56,881 nt of DNA, taken from the NCBI RefSeq assembly GCF_900102365.1, contig NZ_FOIN01000014.1:1-56881 (forward strand), read 5' to 3'. The DNA comes from Thomasclavelia cocleata. Its GTDB lineage: Bacteria; Bacillota_I; Bacilli_A; Erysipelotrichales; Coprobacillaceae. The notes under the pieces are model-generated. The model ran no database searches, had not been told where the DNA came from, and saw only the letters and a list, made by a program, of their open reading frames with translations. Shown here one piece after another: positions 27,412-37,550 of this stretch (positions are counted from its first letter, which is position 1; each line of letters opens with the position of its first letter). The translations under genes were made by a program, and so were the position numbers.

Positions 27412-27423
27412 AAAAATATAGGC

Positions 27424-27452
27424 AAGGTGTTACTATTAAATTAGGCATGACC
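27424..27452 (+). promoter_or_regulatory. Putative BglG/LicT-type antiterminator site (RAT) in the GH3 leader
   Basis: AAGGTGTTACTA on the left and TTAGGCATGACC on the right flank a short A/T loop. TGTTACT and AGGCAnGAC are shared with the element ahead of the GH84 gene and with known RAT sequences. Its last bases (GACC) are also part of the 5' arm of the terminator, so the two structures exclude each other. Confidence 0.75.
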
Positions 27453-27508
27453 CGAGTATTGATTAAAGCAAAAATATTTTTTGCTTACTTTACTTGGGTT
27501 TTCTTTTT
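27450..27508 (+). terminator. Leader attenuator upstream of the GH3 gene
   Basis: ACCCGAGT pairs with ACTTGGGT around an inner GCAAAAATATTTTTTGC hairpin and ends in TTTTCTTTTT. No gene lies between the promoter at 27383 and this terminator, so it is an attenuator or the end of a small RNA of about 90 bases. Confidence 0.85.
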
Positions 27509-27672
27509 AAAGAAGTAGCATTTGTTTACAGTTTTTAATCAAGTATAAACAAAATATAGAAGTAAGGAGTGTGAAAATAAAAGGGATGGGGATCTTGTTT
27601 ATATTTGAATAGTTTTTTTAGAGTATAATATTTGTTTAGTTTTTGAGGAAAGGTAAATACGAGGAGATAAAA

Positions 27673-30600
27673 ATGAAAAGGTTAGGGAAAAAGAAAATTA
27701 TTTCACTAATTATGGCTTTATTTATGGTTTTTACAACTATATTTAGTGTACAAATTTCTAATGTTAGTGCATCTGAAAATGCTGAAAAAGCAAAAGCACT
27801 TGTAAGTAAAATGACATTAGAAGAAAAGATTGGACAAAAAATAATGTTGTCATTTAGAAGTGGATGGACAATGAGGGATGGTACAAGAATCTCAGCAGTC
27901 CAAAATATTAATGATGAAATTTATGAAATTATTGGTAAATATGATATTGGTAGTGTAATTTTATTTGCTGCTAACTTTAATTCTGATGCAAAAATAAATG
28001 TAGAATTAACAGATGGTTTACAAAGAGCAGCAATGGATGAAACTTTAGGTGGAAACAGTATTCCATTATTAATTGCTACTGATCAAGAAGGTGGAATTGT
28101 ATATCGTTTAACTGGTGGAACTGCTTTACCTGGTAATATGGCTTTAGGTGCTAGTGGTGACATAGAAAATGCTGTTAAAGCAGGTAATATTATTGGTAGT
28201 GAATTGAATGCAGTTGGTGTAAATGTTAACTTTGCACCTGATGCTGATGTAAATAATAATCCTAATAATCCTGTTATTGGATTACGTTCATTTAGTAGTA
28301 ATCCACAATTAGCTGCTAGATTTGTTTCTGCTTATATTGAAGGTGTTCAAAATAATAATGTGGCAACTGCTGCTAAACATTTTCCAGGGCATGGAAATGT
28401 AGCAACTGATTCTCATACAGGTTTACCTTCAGTTCCTGCTACTAAAGAAGAATTATATGCAACAGAGTTAGTGCCTTTCCAGGCAGCAATTGATGCAGGA
28501 ACAGATATGGTGATGACAGCTCATATCCAATTCCCAAATATTGTAACAGAAGAAATTTATTCTGATAAAAAAGATGAGTTAATGAGTCCGCCAGCTACAT
28601 TATCTAGAGAGATTTTGACTGACTTATTAAGAGATGAAATGAATTTTGATGGTGTCATTGTAACTGATTCTATGACAATGCAAGGTGTGGCTGATTATTT
28701 TGATACAAATGAAAGAAACTTATTAGCTGTTAAAGCTGGGGTTGATATTTTAGATATACCATTTACTGATATGTCTTCTATGGCTGATATGGAATCCAAA
28801 TTAATTCCATTAGTTAATGCGTTTGTAGATGCTTATACTAAAGAAGATGGTTATAATGGAATTAAATTATCAGTAGAAGAGTTGGATGAATCTGTTGAAA
28901 GAATTTTAATTTGCAAATATAACAGAGGTGTAATGGATTTAGTTAATGATACAACTACACTAGAAGAAAAGAAAGCAATTGCTTCAAGTGTTGTTGGTTC
29001 TGTTGAAAATCGTGAAACAGAAAGATTGATTTCTGCTAATGCAGTTACTGTTGTGAAAAATGAAAATAATGTATTACCACTTAAATTAACTAGTGATTCA
29101 AAAGTGGTATTTGCATCAACTTATTCAAGAAATAATAATCGTTTTGTTTTAGCTTGGCAAAGAGCTAAACAAGCAGGAATTATTCCAGAAGGTGCAGATT
29201 ATAAGATTTTACAACATTATAATTGGACTGGATTAAATGATAAAGTTAATAGTGCTATAAATTCTGATGGTACTAATTTTGCAGGTACAAATAAAGATGT
29301 TTTAGATTGGGGTACTGTTCTTGTTCATGCATCAGAAATCAGTAGTGCTGGTGGAATTGATGGATATTTAGTGGCATGTCCACAGTTATTTACTCAATAT
29401 TGTAAAGATAATGGAAAACAAACAGTTGTTATTTCATTAAATCATCCTTATGATGTACAAGCATTCCCAAATGCTGATGGTATTTTAGCAGTATATGGTA
29501 CAACTAGTTTAGGCTTAGATATTACTGAGTCATTTGGTGGTGGTACAGTTGGTGCAACTGCAGCGTTTAGTCCTAACTTAACTGCAGGTACTGAAGTTGT
29601 ATTAGGAACATTTGGTGCTACAGGTAAATTACCAGTTGATGTTCCAAAATATGTGTCTGGTTCTAAAGTATATTCAACTGATGAAAATGTGTATGAATTA
29701 GGATATGGTATTGAGTATGATTCTATTGTTGAAGATGCAGATAAAACAGCTTTAAATGAAATGATTGAAAAAGCAAAATCTTTAAATGAAGATGAATTTA
29801 CTGCTGAATCTTGGAATGATGCAGCTAGTGTGCTTAGTGAATTAAAAGATTTATTAAAAACTGCTGAAAATGTTAATTTAACTCATAAATTAGCTCAATC
29901 TGTTGTAGATGGTGCCAAAACAGATTTACAAGGAAAATATGCTGAAGTATTAACGTTATTAGTACCTAATAATACTAATAAAACAGCATTAGAAATTGCT
30001 ATTGAAATGGCAGAAAGTGCAAGCTTAGAAAATGTAGTACCAGCAGTAGTAGAAGAATTCAACGCAGCATTAGAAAACGCTCAAACAGTTTATGCTAATG
30101 CAAGAGCAACACAAGAAGAAATTGATGATGCATTTACTAGATTAGCAAATGCAATGCATATGTTAGAATTCTTTAAAGGAAATAAAGAATTATTACAAAA
30201 ACAAGTTGATCAAATCAATGGATTAGAATCAGATAAATATATCGAATCGTCTTGGAATGCAATGTTACCAGTATTAGAAAAAGCAAATGGAGTATTAGGT
30301 AACGAAAATGCAATGCAGGAGGAAGTAGATGAAGTATATAGTGAATTAGTAAGAGCATTTGTTAACTTAAGATTAAAACCAAATAAAGATCTATTACAAG
30401 ATTTAATCAATAAAGCAAATGGACTAAATAGAGCTAACTACACATCAGAATCATTAAAAGCAGTAGATGCTGAAGTAGCAAAAGCAAATGCAGTATTAAA
30501 TAATTCTGAAGCAACAAAAGAAGAAGTAGAAAGTGCACAAATAGCATTACAAGGTGTATTAGATAAACTAGTAACAAAAGATGTTTCAAATGTTCAAGTT

Positions 30601-30744
30601 CCATCATCAGATGTTAAAGTAGTTAACAATGGTGAATCATCAGCATTAAAAACTGGTGATAACAGCATGGTTGTTCCGTTTGCATTTACAGGATTATTGG
30701 CTTTTGCAAGTGGTGTGATAGTATTTAAAAAGAAAAAAGACTAA
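27673..30744 (+). CDS. GH3 beta-N-acetylglucosaminidase-like enzyme with FIVAR modules, surface anchored
   Basis: The real start is the ATG at 27673 after GAGGAG, not the in-frame TTG at 27643. Signal peptide at 1-34 (ending VSA). GH3 barrel with DQEGGIVYRLTGG and the NagZ-type catalytic loop KHFPGHGNVATDSHTGLP (Asp246/His248 dyad) and nucleophile Asp332 in VIVTDSMTM. This loop marks the N-acetylglucosaminidase branch rather than the beta-glucosidases. A C-terminal alpha/beta sandwich domain follows to about 690, then four FIVAR-type modules, LKTGD, a hydrophobic stretch and KKKKD. Extracellular NagZ-like enzymes act on GlcNAc-containing glycans. The leader carries a promoter, RAT-like site and terminator, like the GH84 gene's, hinting at joint regulation. 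Confidence 0.92.
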   Translation: MKRLGKKKIISLIMALFMVFTTIFSVQISNVSASENAEKAKALVSKMTLEEKIGQKIMLSFRSGWTMRDGTRISAVQNINDEIYEIIGKYDIGSVILFAANFNSDAKINVELTDGLQRAAMDETLGGNSIPLLIATDQEGGIVYRLTGGTALPGNMALGASGDIENAVKAGNIIGSELNAVGVNVNFAPDADVNNNPNNPVIGLRSFSSNPQLAARFVSAYIEGVQNNNVATAAKHFPGHGNVATDSHTGLPSVPATKEELYATELVPFQAAIDAGTDMVMTAHIQFPNIVTEEIYSDKKDELMSPPATLSREILTDLLRDEMNFDGVIVTDSMTMQGVADYFDTNERNLLAVKAGVDILDIPFTDMSSMADMESKLIPLVNAFVDAYTKEDGYNGIKLSVEELDESVERILICKYNRGVMDLVNDTTTLEEKKAIASSVVGSVENRETERLISANAVTVVKNENNVLPLKLTSDSKVVFASTYSRNNNRFVLAWQRAKQAGIIPEGADYKILQHYNWTGLNDKVNSAINSDGTNFAGTNKDVLDWGTVLVHASEISSAGGIDGYLVACPQLFTQYCKDNGKQTVVISLNHPYDVQAFPNADGILAVYGTTSLGLDITESFGGGTVGATAAFSPNLTAGTEVVLGTFGATGKLPVDVPKYVSGSKVYSTDENVYELGYGIEYDSIVEDADKTALNEMIEKAKSLNEDEFTAESWNDAASVLSELKDLLKTAENVNLTHKLAQSVVDGAKTDLQGKYAEVLTLLVPNNTNKTALEIAIEMAESASLENVVPAVVEEFNAALENAQTVYANARATQEEIDDAFTRLANAMHMLEFFKGNKELLQKQVDQINGLESDKYIESSWNAMLPVLEKANGVLGNENAMQEEVDEVYSELVRAFVNLRLKPNKDLLQDLINKANGLNRANYTSESLKAVDAEVAKANAVLNNSEATKEEVESAQIALQGVLDKLVTKDVSNVQVPSSDVKVVNNGESSALKTGDNSMVVPFAFTGLLAFASGVIVFKKKKD

Positions 30745-30756
30745 TAATTTATCTTT

Positions 30757-30788
30757 AAAATAGCTGCTATTTAATTAGTAGCTATTTT
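30757..30788 (+). terminator. Terminator after the GH3 gene
   Basis: AAAATAGCTGCTA pairs with TAGTAGCTATTTT (one G-U) around a six-base loop. Confidence 0.8.
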
Positions 30789-30789
30789 C

Positions 30790-30825
30790 ATCCAGTATGT
30801 CAAAATCTAGGTGATGAAAGTCTTA
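30790..30825 (+). mobile_element. Possible relic of a group II intron 5' end
   Basis: Directly behind the terminator lies ATCTAGGTGATGAAAGTC, which resembles ATCTAGGTGGTGAAAGTC in the intron relic at 47427. It is short, so chance or a very old remnant are both possible. Confidence 0.35.
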
Positions 30826-31043
30826 ATATTGATAATATGATTGTAAATAAGATTGTTATATTGAAGAAAAATCTTTTATTTATCTTTTGGGCTAAAAGCT
30901 CTTATTTTTCGCTAAAAAAAATTATAAAAACATTTTTATTTTATACGAGTAATTTAAAAATATGCGATATTAACTATAAAATTTGCATATTATTAATTTT
31001 TGTGATATTATATGAATTGTAGAAACGGGGGATAGATTTAGAA

Positions 31044-31262
31044 ATGAAATCAATATTTGAAGTCCAGTATAGAGGCAAAAACGCTAATACAACTGAAATT
31101 GAAAAAATGGTAAAAGAGGACGTTAAGGCAAAGGGAGTTAAAATATCTACTATTGATACGTTAAACATTTATTTTACACCAGAAACTTCTTCAGTTTATT
31201 ACGTTGTGACTACTAAAGATGGGGAATCAATTAATAATGATGAACCATTAAACGTTGAGTAG
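31044..31262 (+). CDS. Small DUF6465-like protein
   Basis: 72 residues, soluble, no signal peptide. Reads as a small alpha/beta protein: FEVQYRGKNANTTEIEKMV, a basic helix (KEDVKAKGVKISTIDTL) and two strands (LNIYFTPETSSVYYVVTT). The pattern matches the short DUF6465-type proteins of gut Firmicutes, which have no known function. The GGGGG ribosome site is twelve bases from the ATG, a little far. It has its own terminator. Confidence 0.7.
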   Translation: MKSIFEVQYRGKNANTTEIEKMVKEDVKAKGVKISTIDTLNIYFTPETSSVYYVVTTKDGESINNDEPLNVE

Positions 31263-31296
31263 TCTTAATATAATATCCAAGTGATATATCCAAAAG

Positions 31297-31358
31297 AAAG
31301 AGGCTGTAACGAAATGATCTTTTTTAAAGATTAAGATTCGTTTTCAACCTCTTTTTTT
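31297..31358 (+). terminator. Terminator after the DUF6465-like gene
   Basis: AAAGAGG...AACGAA pairs with TTCGTT...CCTCTTT, ending in TTTTTTT. Confidence 0.88.
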
Positions 31359-32268
31359 GAAGAACTTGTATTATTTTGTTAAATTTTTAATTATAGGATT
31401 TTAAGAGGTATCAATAGAGAAAGTAATATATATTGTAAAGGGGTATTTTTTAGAAATTAAGTAGGTAGAATTTTTATGAATTTGATAGAATTCTAAAAGA
31501 TCATCACTATTTTTTTAATATTCTTTACATAAGTAGATTTGGTTATGGTTAATTTGTATTATTGTTTTTATGTGGAAATAATGTTATTTCATTAAAAAAT
31601 GAAATTGAAATCAATAATATTTCAAAAGAAATAATGAGGAATATTTAGGTTACTAATAAAATATATGTTAGTAATCTTTTATATTTATAAATATAAAATT
31701 TTTGTAAAAGTTAAATTTCATCTATCTTTTTTTATTATTTTAATTATGCTATATTATGGTCAAGAAAGTGATATAAAGTTATAATAAATAGTGTTATATA
31801 GATGAATATTTATAAAATTATTATTAGGATATTTAATGATGAAACAGTGACTTAGATTTAAGAGTTTAAAACTTGAGTTATAATAATTGGGGCTGATAAG
31901 GGATATTAAGTATTGTTTAAAAAGTAAATGAATATTTAATTGCTTTTATTTACTGCACTGATAATTTGATGCTAATGATGCAAGATATTAAATAATAATT
32001 ATGGCTAACTAAACTTGTATGGATAGTGTAGTAAAATGTCTAATTTAAAAAAATAATGGATAAATATGTAATATTATATATAAAATAAACTTTTCTTTCC
32101 TTTCAAAAATATTATAAATAGAATATAAATATCTAAAAAATTATACTATTAATAGGGGAGTAAAAAATGTGAAATAATTTTATCTAATTTGGTTTAGATA
32201 AGGTGGAGGAGTAATCTTCCATTTTTTTATTTTAATTATTGTACTATTATAAAAAATATTATTTTGTG
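31359..32268. other. Long AT-rich leader or intergenic region with two orphan hairpins
   Basis: No coding region is supported in about 900 bases. Two terminator-like structures lie in it without an upstream gene: GGTTACTAA/TTAGTAATC followed by TTTTATATTT (31648-31685), and a double hairpin at 32180-32228. The region may encode a small RNA or be the long leader of the GH32 gene. Confidence 0.5.
32180..32228 (+). terminator. Orphan double hairpin with T-tract upstream of the GH32 gene
   Basis: TTATCTAA/TTTAGATAA forms the first stem. TGGAGGA (32204-32210), loop GTAA and TCTTCCA form the second, followed by TTTTTTT. No gene precedes it for 900 bases. It resembles the end of a small RNA or an attenuator. 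Confidence 0.6.
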
Positions 32269-32295
32269 TGACATTTGTCATGTAAAAATGTTACA
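32269..32295. promoter_or_regulatory. Candidate response-regulator operator upstream of GH32
   Basis: TGACATTTGTCA (32269-32280), a TGACA-nn-TGTCA dyad, followed directly by a second dyad TGTAA-n5-TTACA (32281-32295). The first dyad is the same as the one before the PTS operon. It lies about 60 bases upstream of the start expected from the TATAAT at 32327. Confidence 0.65.
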
Positions 32296-32336
32296 TATTA
32301 TACATTACTAATCAAACTAATAATTATATAATAACC

Positions 32337-32351
32337 ATGTAAGCGATTTCT
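32337..32351. promoter_or_regulatory. cre-like (CcpA) site before GH32
   Basis: ATGTAAGCGATTTCT fits the WTGNAANCGNWNNCA consensus except for the last base. Placed near the probable transcription start. Confidence 0.55.
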
Positions 32352-32370
32352 AAAAAGAAAGGGGAAAAAT

Positions 32371-35300
32371 ATGATAAAGAAAGTATTGAGTTTTATATTA
32401 GTTTTTTCAATGTTTTTTACAAATCTAACATTTGTAAATGCATTTAATATGCCAGATGAAAAAACGGATGTTCCTGATGGAACATTTGAAAGCAAATTAG
32501 AAACAAGAGAATTATCAAATTTTGTTTCTAAAAGTAATGGTGAAGTTACATCAAATGAAGATGGTGTCATGTTGAGCAAAAAAAATAATGATGATCATCA
32601 CGCTTTATTAAATGAAGAAAATAAATATAACTGCTTTATTTATGAAGGGGATGTAAAACTTATTAATGGGATTAGTGCAGGATTAGTAATAGGAGTTACA
32701 GATCAAGAAAATGTTACTAATTCATGGTATGCGCTTAGTTTTAATATAGAGGAAACACAAAATCGTGTTCGATTATTTAAAGTAGAAAATGGTGTTACAA
32801 ATTACGCTTACATTATAAATGATGAGGCTAGTTCAATTGATTTTAGTGATACAGTTCATATGTATATTGAATTTGATGAAATGGGTAATTATATTTTTAA
32901 GTTATCAAATAATGTTACTAATGAAGTTATTAAAACAGGTAAAGTTGATAATTGGAGTGGTGGATATATAGGATTATTGACATTTGATAGTAGTGCTTTA
33001 TTTAGTAATATTAAAATTACAGATACTAATAATTCTGATAATTTAAAGACAAACTTAGATGGTATTAAAGAAAATGATAATTATCGAATTAGTGATATTG
33101 GAATTACAGGAAATTCTAATGGAGTAAATGATGTGTTTTTATTAAGTGAAACAGATGGAGATAATTTTGTTTATGAAGCAGATGTTAAGTTTAACGAACG
33201 TTGTGGCGCAGCATCATTAGTGTTTAGAGCAAGTGAAGATTTAAATAATAAAAGTATGTATGTAGCAAATATTAATGGTGCAAGTGGAGAAGCAAGGCTA
33301 TTTAAATTTGGGCAAGATGATAATTATGATTTAGCTAAATCACAATTTATAGCATTAGATGAAAATGATGAGTATCATTTAAAAATAACTGTTATTGATA
33401 AACATATTGTTTATTATATTAATGGTCAGCTTGTAATAAATACAGCTGATTATACAATGAATGATCGTAATGAAGATTCTCATTATGGACAAAATGATGC
33501 TCTTACAAATGGTAAGTTTGGTTTACTTACATGGAATGGCAATGTAACATATCAAAATATTGAATATACACCTATAGATGATACTAATTCACCTCAATTA
33601 GATAATTTGAGTGTTGAAAGTATTAATGGTAAAGTTGATAAACAAATTGCATTTTCAAAGGGGCAATATGTTTATATTACATATGTTACAAATAGTACTA
33701 CTGCAGTAAGTTTAATTCCAGAAATTAAAAATGATAGTGAAATTGTTGCGACTAATGAAAATGGAGAAATTGTCGATATTAATAATTTACCAGTTATAAA
33801 AGATTTACAAACTTATACATTAACAGTAAGAAACGGAAATGCAAAAGTTTTATATCGAATCCGTGTTCATCGAATGCAAGTTGATGAATCATACTACAAT
33901 GAAGATTATCGTGGTCAGTATCATTATTCTGTAAAAGATGGATGGGCTAATGATCCTAACGGGATGATATATTATAAAGGAAAATATCATTTATTTTATC
34001 AATACTATGATTCACCAAATTGGGGACCAATGCATTGGGCTTATGCGACAAGCACAGATTTGATTCGCTGGGAAGAACAACCAATTCAATTTTATCCAGA
34101 TGAATATGGAACAATGTATTCAGGTTGTGCAGTAATTGCCAATCATGAAACAGCACCAGCAATATTTCATGAAGGTGAGGAAGGAATTGTCTTCTTTATT
34201 ACTTCTAATGGTGGTAATGGTGGAGATGTACAAAAAATAACAGCTGCATATAGTAAAGACGGTGAAACTTTCCATAAATATGATGAAGGAAAGGTATTGA
34301 TTAATTGGACAGATGATTCTTTAAAAAATACCGCATTTAGAGATCCAAAAGTATTTAGATATGAAAATAAGTGGTTTATGGTAATAGCTGGAGGACCACT
34401 AAGAATATATTCATCAGATGATTTAGTTAATTGGCAAGTTGAATCGGTTTATGGAGATTTACATACTGAATGTCCAGATTTATATCCATTAGTAGTTAAA
34501 GATGAAAATAATCAAGAGACAGGCGAAGTTAAATGGGTTTTAGATCGTGGAGGAAGAAAATATAAAATAGGTGATTTTAAACAAGTTAATGGTAAATGGT
34601 CTTTTGTCCCTGATGAACAATATGCAAGTACTAATGCTAATGGAATGGGAAATGAAGATAATGATGGAATTATGAACTTTGGTCCTGATTCATATGCAGC
34701 AATGACATATTATATGGGTGATTTTGGAACTGCAGAAAATTTTAAAGCTCAAGATATTATTGCAATAAATTGGATGAATACTTGGGATAGTGGTTTTAAT
34801 AATGCAATTCCTAATGCTAATGGTAATACTATTTTTAATGGAACATTTAATTTACAGTTAAAAATGGGAATTAAAAAAGATAGTGATGGAAAATATTATT
34901 TGACACAAACACCTATTAATGAATATAAAACATTAAGAGATGAAGAAAATAAAGTTGAATTAAATGATGTTACTATTAATGAAACAAATAATCCATTAAA
35001 TAATTTTAGTGGTGATAGTTATGAAATTGTTGCAAATTTAAAACCAGATAGTACATGTAGTGAAGTAGGTTTTAAAGTTAGAACAGGTTATGATCAAGAA
35101 ACAGTTATTAAATATAATCTAGAAAATAAGCAGTTAACTATTGATCGTTTAAAATCAGGAGTTATTGTTGTTGAAGGTGAACGACTTAATGTATGTAGTC
35201 AAAATGTTGAGTTGAATACAGATGGTTCAATTGATTTACATGTTTATGTTGATCGCAGTTCTGTAGAAGTATTTACAAATGATTATACAGTTGCAGGAGC

Positions 35301-37380
35301 AATGCAAATTTTTGCTAGTCCAGTATGTAAAGGTTTAAGTATTTATAGTATAGATGGTGATGCTACTGGAGATATTACAATATATCCAATGAAAACAATT
35401 TGGACAGATAAATTAACACCAACTAAACCTCTATCTGTAGGAATTGATAAAACTAATATAAGTGGCTATGTAGGTGATGAGTTTACATTAAATAGCTGGG
35501 TTTCACCAGCTGAATTATCTCAAGATTTAATTTATACAGTTGATGATAATGATGTTATTTCGTTAGAACAAAATGGCAGTCAAGCTACATTAAAAGCATT
35601 GAAAGCTGGTGAAGCAACAATCACTGTTGCAACTAAACAAAATCCAAATATTACAAAAAAATGTTTTGTTCATATTTATGAAAATAATTTTAAAACAAAC
35701 TTAAGCTATTTTGAGACTATAGGTGGTAACTGGTATGTTGATGATGAAACATATATAGCAAGTCATAATGACAATGGATTCATGTTTGCTAATAAAATTA
35801 GTACAGATAAATTTAAATATGAAATTGATACTACATATCAAACAGGTATATTAAATTTTATTTTCCAGTCACAAACAAAAAATGTATGGGATGGATGTTA
35901 TTCATTACAATTAAATGGAAATACAGTACGCCTATTTGATTTTAAAGATGATTATACATTTACAAGTACAGATAATCTAGTATTAGCACCTGATAATAAA
36001 TATCATATAGAAATTAATGTTGATGATAATAAAATTATTGCATTAGTAAATGGTGTAGAATATATAAATCATGTAATTAGTGAATCTGATCGTCAATATG
36101 ATGAAGGTTATGTAGGTTTAGGAATATTTAATACAAATGCTAAATATCAAAATTTCTATGTTACAACAGATACACCAATAACTCAAATAACATCTAAAAT
36201 ACCAGATCTATACCCATCTATCAATGCCGATTTAGAAGATATCAAAGCACTTTTACCAACAATGGTAACAGTTGCTGGTGATGATAATTTAAATAAAAAA
36301 GAAATGGCAGAAATTACATGGACTTTAGATACAATTGATGTTAATGTGCCAGATACTTATAACGTAACAGGAACAATTGCAAATGGTGTTGCAACAACTG
36401 TAAAAGTAATAACTCGTTCAAATAAAGCTTTAGCTGATTTAGAAGCTAAAACATATGATGAAAAAGATTATACATATGTTAGTTATCAAGAATACTTGAA
36501 GGTATTAGCAAATGCTAAAGAAGTATTGAGTAATGATGATAGTAGTCAAAAAGAAATTGATACAGCATATTTAAATTTACAGTTAGCTATTGAAAATTTA
36601 ATTCCAATCAATAATATCAACAAAACAGCATTAAAAATTGCAATTGATTTAGCTAATGCAATCACCGATGAAGATTTAGAAAATGTAGTACCAGCAGTAG
36701 TAGAAGAATTCAAAGTGGCATTACAGGAAGCTAATGAAGTTTACAATAATGTAGGAGCTTCTCAAGCAGATGTAAATGCAGCTTTTGATCGACTTACAAA
36801 TGTAATGCATATGTTAGACTTTGTAAAAGGCGATAAAACAGCATTGAAAGCATTTATCGATAAAGTTAGTGGATTAGATTCAACTAAGTATACAGAAGCT
36901 ACATGGACAGCATTTGAAACAGAATTAAATGAAGCTAATTCTGTATATAATGATGAAAATGCAATGCAAGAAGAAGTAAATAATGCACACAAAGAATTAG
37001 TAACAGCATTTTTGAACTTAAGATTAATTCCAGATAAGAGTTTATTAGAAGAATTAATCAATAAGGCAGAAGGATTAGATAGTGCAAATTATACAAAGGC
37101 ATCATATAAAGTAGTAAGTGATGCATTAAGTGAAGCAAAAGCAGTATATGAAAATCCAAATGCCACTCAAGAAGAAGTAGATAATGCAAAAGATGTTTTA
37201 GCAAAAGCAATCGTAGGGTTACAAACAGTAACAACTGGTAACACAGTAAAAACACGAGTAAGTAACGGAGATACTACAAGTGTAAAAACAGGTGATGAAA
37301 GCTTAATTGGAATGTTTGCAACAATTGCATTATTAAGTGTAGCTGGATATGCAGTATTGAAAAGAAAAGAAAAACAATAA
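32371..37380 (+). CDS. GH32 fructan hydrolase (levanase/inulinase type) with FIVAR modules, surface anchored
   Basis: 1669 residues. Signal peptide at 1-25. Two concanavalin/LamG-like modules (about 45-225 and 230-410) precede the GH32 core: nucleophile Asp528 in WANDPNG, Asp658 in FRDPK, and acid/base Glu700 in TECPDLYP, with the beta-sandwich C-terminal domain ending near 1010. Then a Big2 Ig-like domain (about 1020-1110), a third LamG-like module, another Ig-like segment, five FIVAR-type modules, VKTGD, a hydrophobic stretch and KRKEKQ. It should cut fructans at the cell surface. Neighbouring sensor genes and a mannose/fructose PTS mirror the streptococcal fruA/lev regulon, so released fructose probably enters through that PTS. 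Levan versus inulin preference cannot be decided. Confidence 0.95.
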   Translation: MIKKVLSFILVFSMFFTNLTFVNAFNMPDEKTDVPDGTFESKLETRELSNFVSKSNGEVTSNEDGVMLSKKNNDDHHALLNEENKYNCFIYEGDVKLINGISAGLVIGVTDQENVTNSWYALSFNIEETQNRVRLFKVENGVTNYAYIINDEASSIDFSDTVHMYIEFDEMGNYIFKLSNNVTNEVIKTGKVDNWSGGYIGLLTFDSSALFSNIKITDTNNSDNLKTNLDGIKENDNYRISDIGITGNSNGVNDVFLLSETDGDNFVYEADVKFNERCGAASLVFRASEDLNNKSMYVANINGASGEARLFKFGQDDNYDLAKSQFIALDENDEYHLKITVIDKHIVYYINGQLVINTADYTMNDRNEDSHYGQNDALTNGKFGLLTWNGNVTYQNIEYTPIDDTNSPQLDNLSVESINGKVDKQIAFSKGQYVYITYVTNSTTAVSLIPEIKNDSEIVATNENGEIVDINNLPVIKDLQTYTLTVRNGNAKVLYRIRVHRMQVDESYYNEDYRGQYHYSVKDGWANDPNGMIYYKGKYHLFYQYYDSPNWGPMHWAYATSTDLIRWEEQPIQFYPDEYGTMYSGCAVIANHETAPAIFHEGEEGIVFFITSNGGNGGDVQKITAAYSKDGETFHKYDEGKVLINWTDDSLKNTAFRDPKVFRYENKWFMVIAGGPLRIYSSDDLVNWQVESVYGDLHTECPDLYPLVVKDENNQETGEVKWVLDRGGRKYKIGDFKQVNGKWSFVPDEQYASTNANGMGNEDNDGIMNFGPDSYAAMTYYMGDFGTAENFKAQDIIAINWMNTWDSGFNNAIPNANGNTIFNGTFNLQLKMGIKKDSDGKYYLTQTPINEYKTLRDEENKVELNDVTINETNNPLNNFSGDSYEIVANLKPDSTCSEVGFKVRTGYDQETVIKYNLENKQLTIDRLKSGVIVVEGERLNVCSQNVELNTDGSIDLHVYVDRSSVEVFTNDYTVAGAMQIFASPVCKGLSIYSIDGDATGDITIYPMKTIWTDKLTPTKPLSVGIDKTNISGYVGDEFTLNSWVSPAELSQDLIYTVDDNDVISLEQNGSQATLKALKAGEATITVATKQNPNITKKCFVHIYENNFKTNLSYFETIGGNWYVDDETYIASHNDNGFMFANKISTDKFKYEIDTTYQTGILNFIFQSQTKNVWDGCYSLQLNGNTVRLFDFKDDYTFTSTDNLVLAPDNKYHIEINVDDNKIIALVNGVEYINHVISESDRQYDEGYVGLGIFNTNAKYQNFYVTTDTPITQITSKIPDLYPSINADLEDIKALLPTMVTVAGDDNLNKKEMAEITWTLDTIDVNVPDTYNVTGTIANGVATTVKVITRSNKALADLEAKTYDEKDYTYVSYQEYLKVLANAKEVLSNDDSSQKEIDTAYLNLQLAIENLIPINNINKTALKIAIDLANAITDEDLENVVPAVVEEFKVALQEANEVYNNVGASQADVNAAFDRLTNVMHMLDFVKGDKTALKAFIDKVSGLDSTKYTEATWTAFETELNEANSVYNDENAMQEEVNNAHKELVTAFLNLRLIPDKSLLEELINKAEGLDSANYTKASYKVVSDALSEAKAVYENPNATQEEVDNAKDVLAKAIVGLQTVTTGNTVKTRVSNGDTTSVKTGDESLIGMFATIALLSVAGYAVLKRKEKQ

Positions 37381-37393
37381 AAATTACATAATT

Positions 37394-37430
37394 GGATGTT
37401 TTCTTAAATGAAAGAAAGCATCCTTTTATA
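37394..37430 (+). terminator. Terminator after GH32
   Basis: GGATG-TTTTCTT and AAGAAAG-CATCC form the stem, followed by TTTTATAT. Confidence 0.8.
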
Positions 37431-37550
37431 TATTTTGAAGTTTTAATATTTAATTCTAACAAAGTTTTTTTGATTATTAATTTAATAATTTATTATTGTA
37501 AATAGACATGTTAAAATAATGATATCAAAGGTGATAAGGAGGGATAAAAA

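Noticed and set aside
30837-31022. 61-residue open frame after the GH3 gene
   Set aside because: Very AT-rich, no ribosome site, Ile/Phe/Lys-rich translation typical of non-coding AT-rich DNA.
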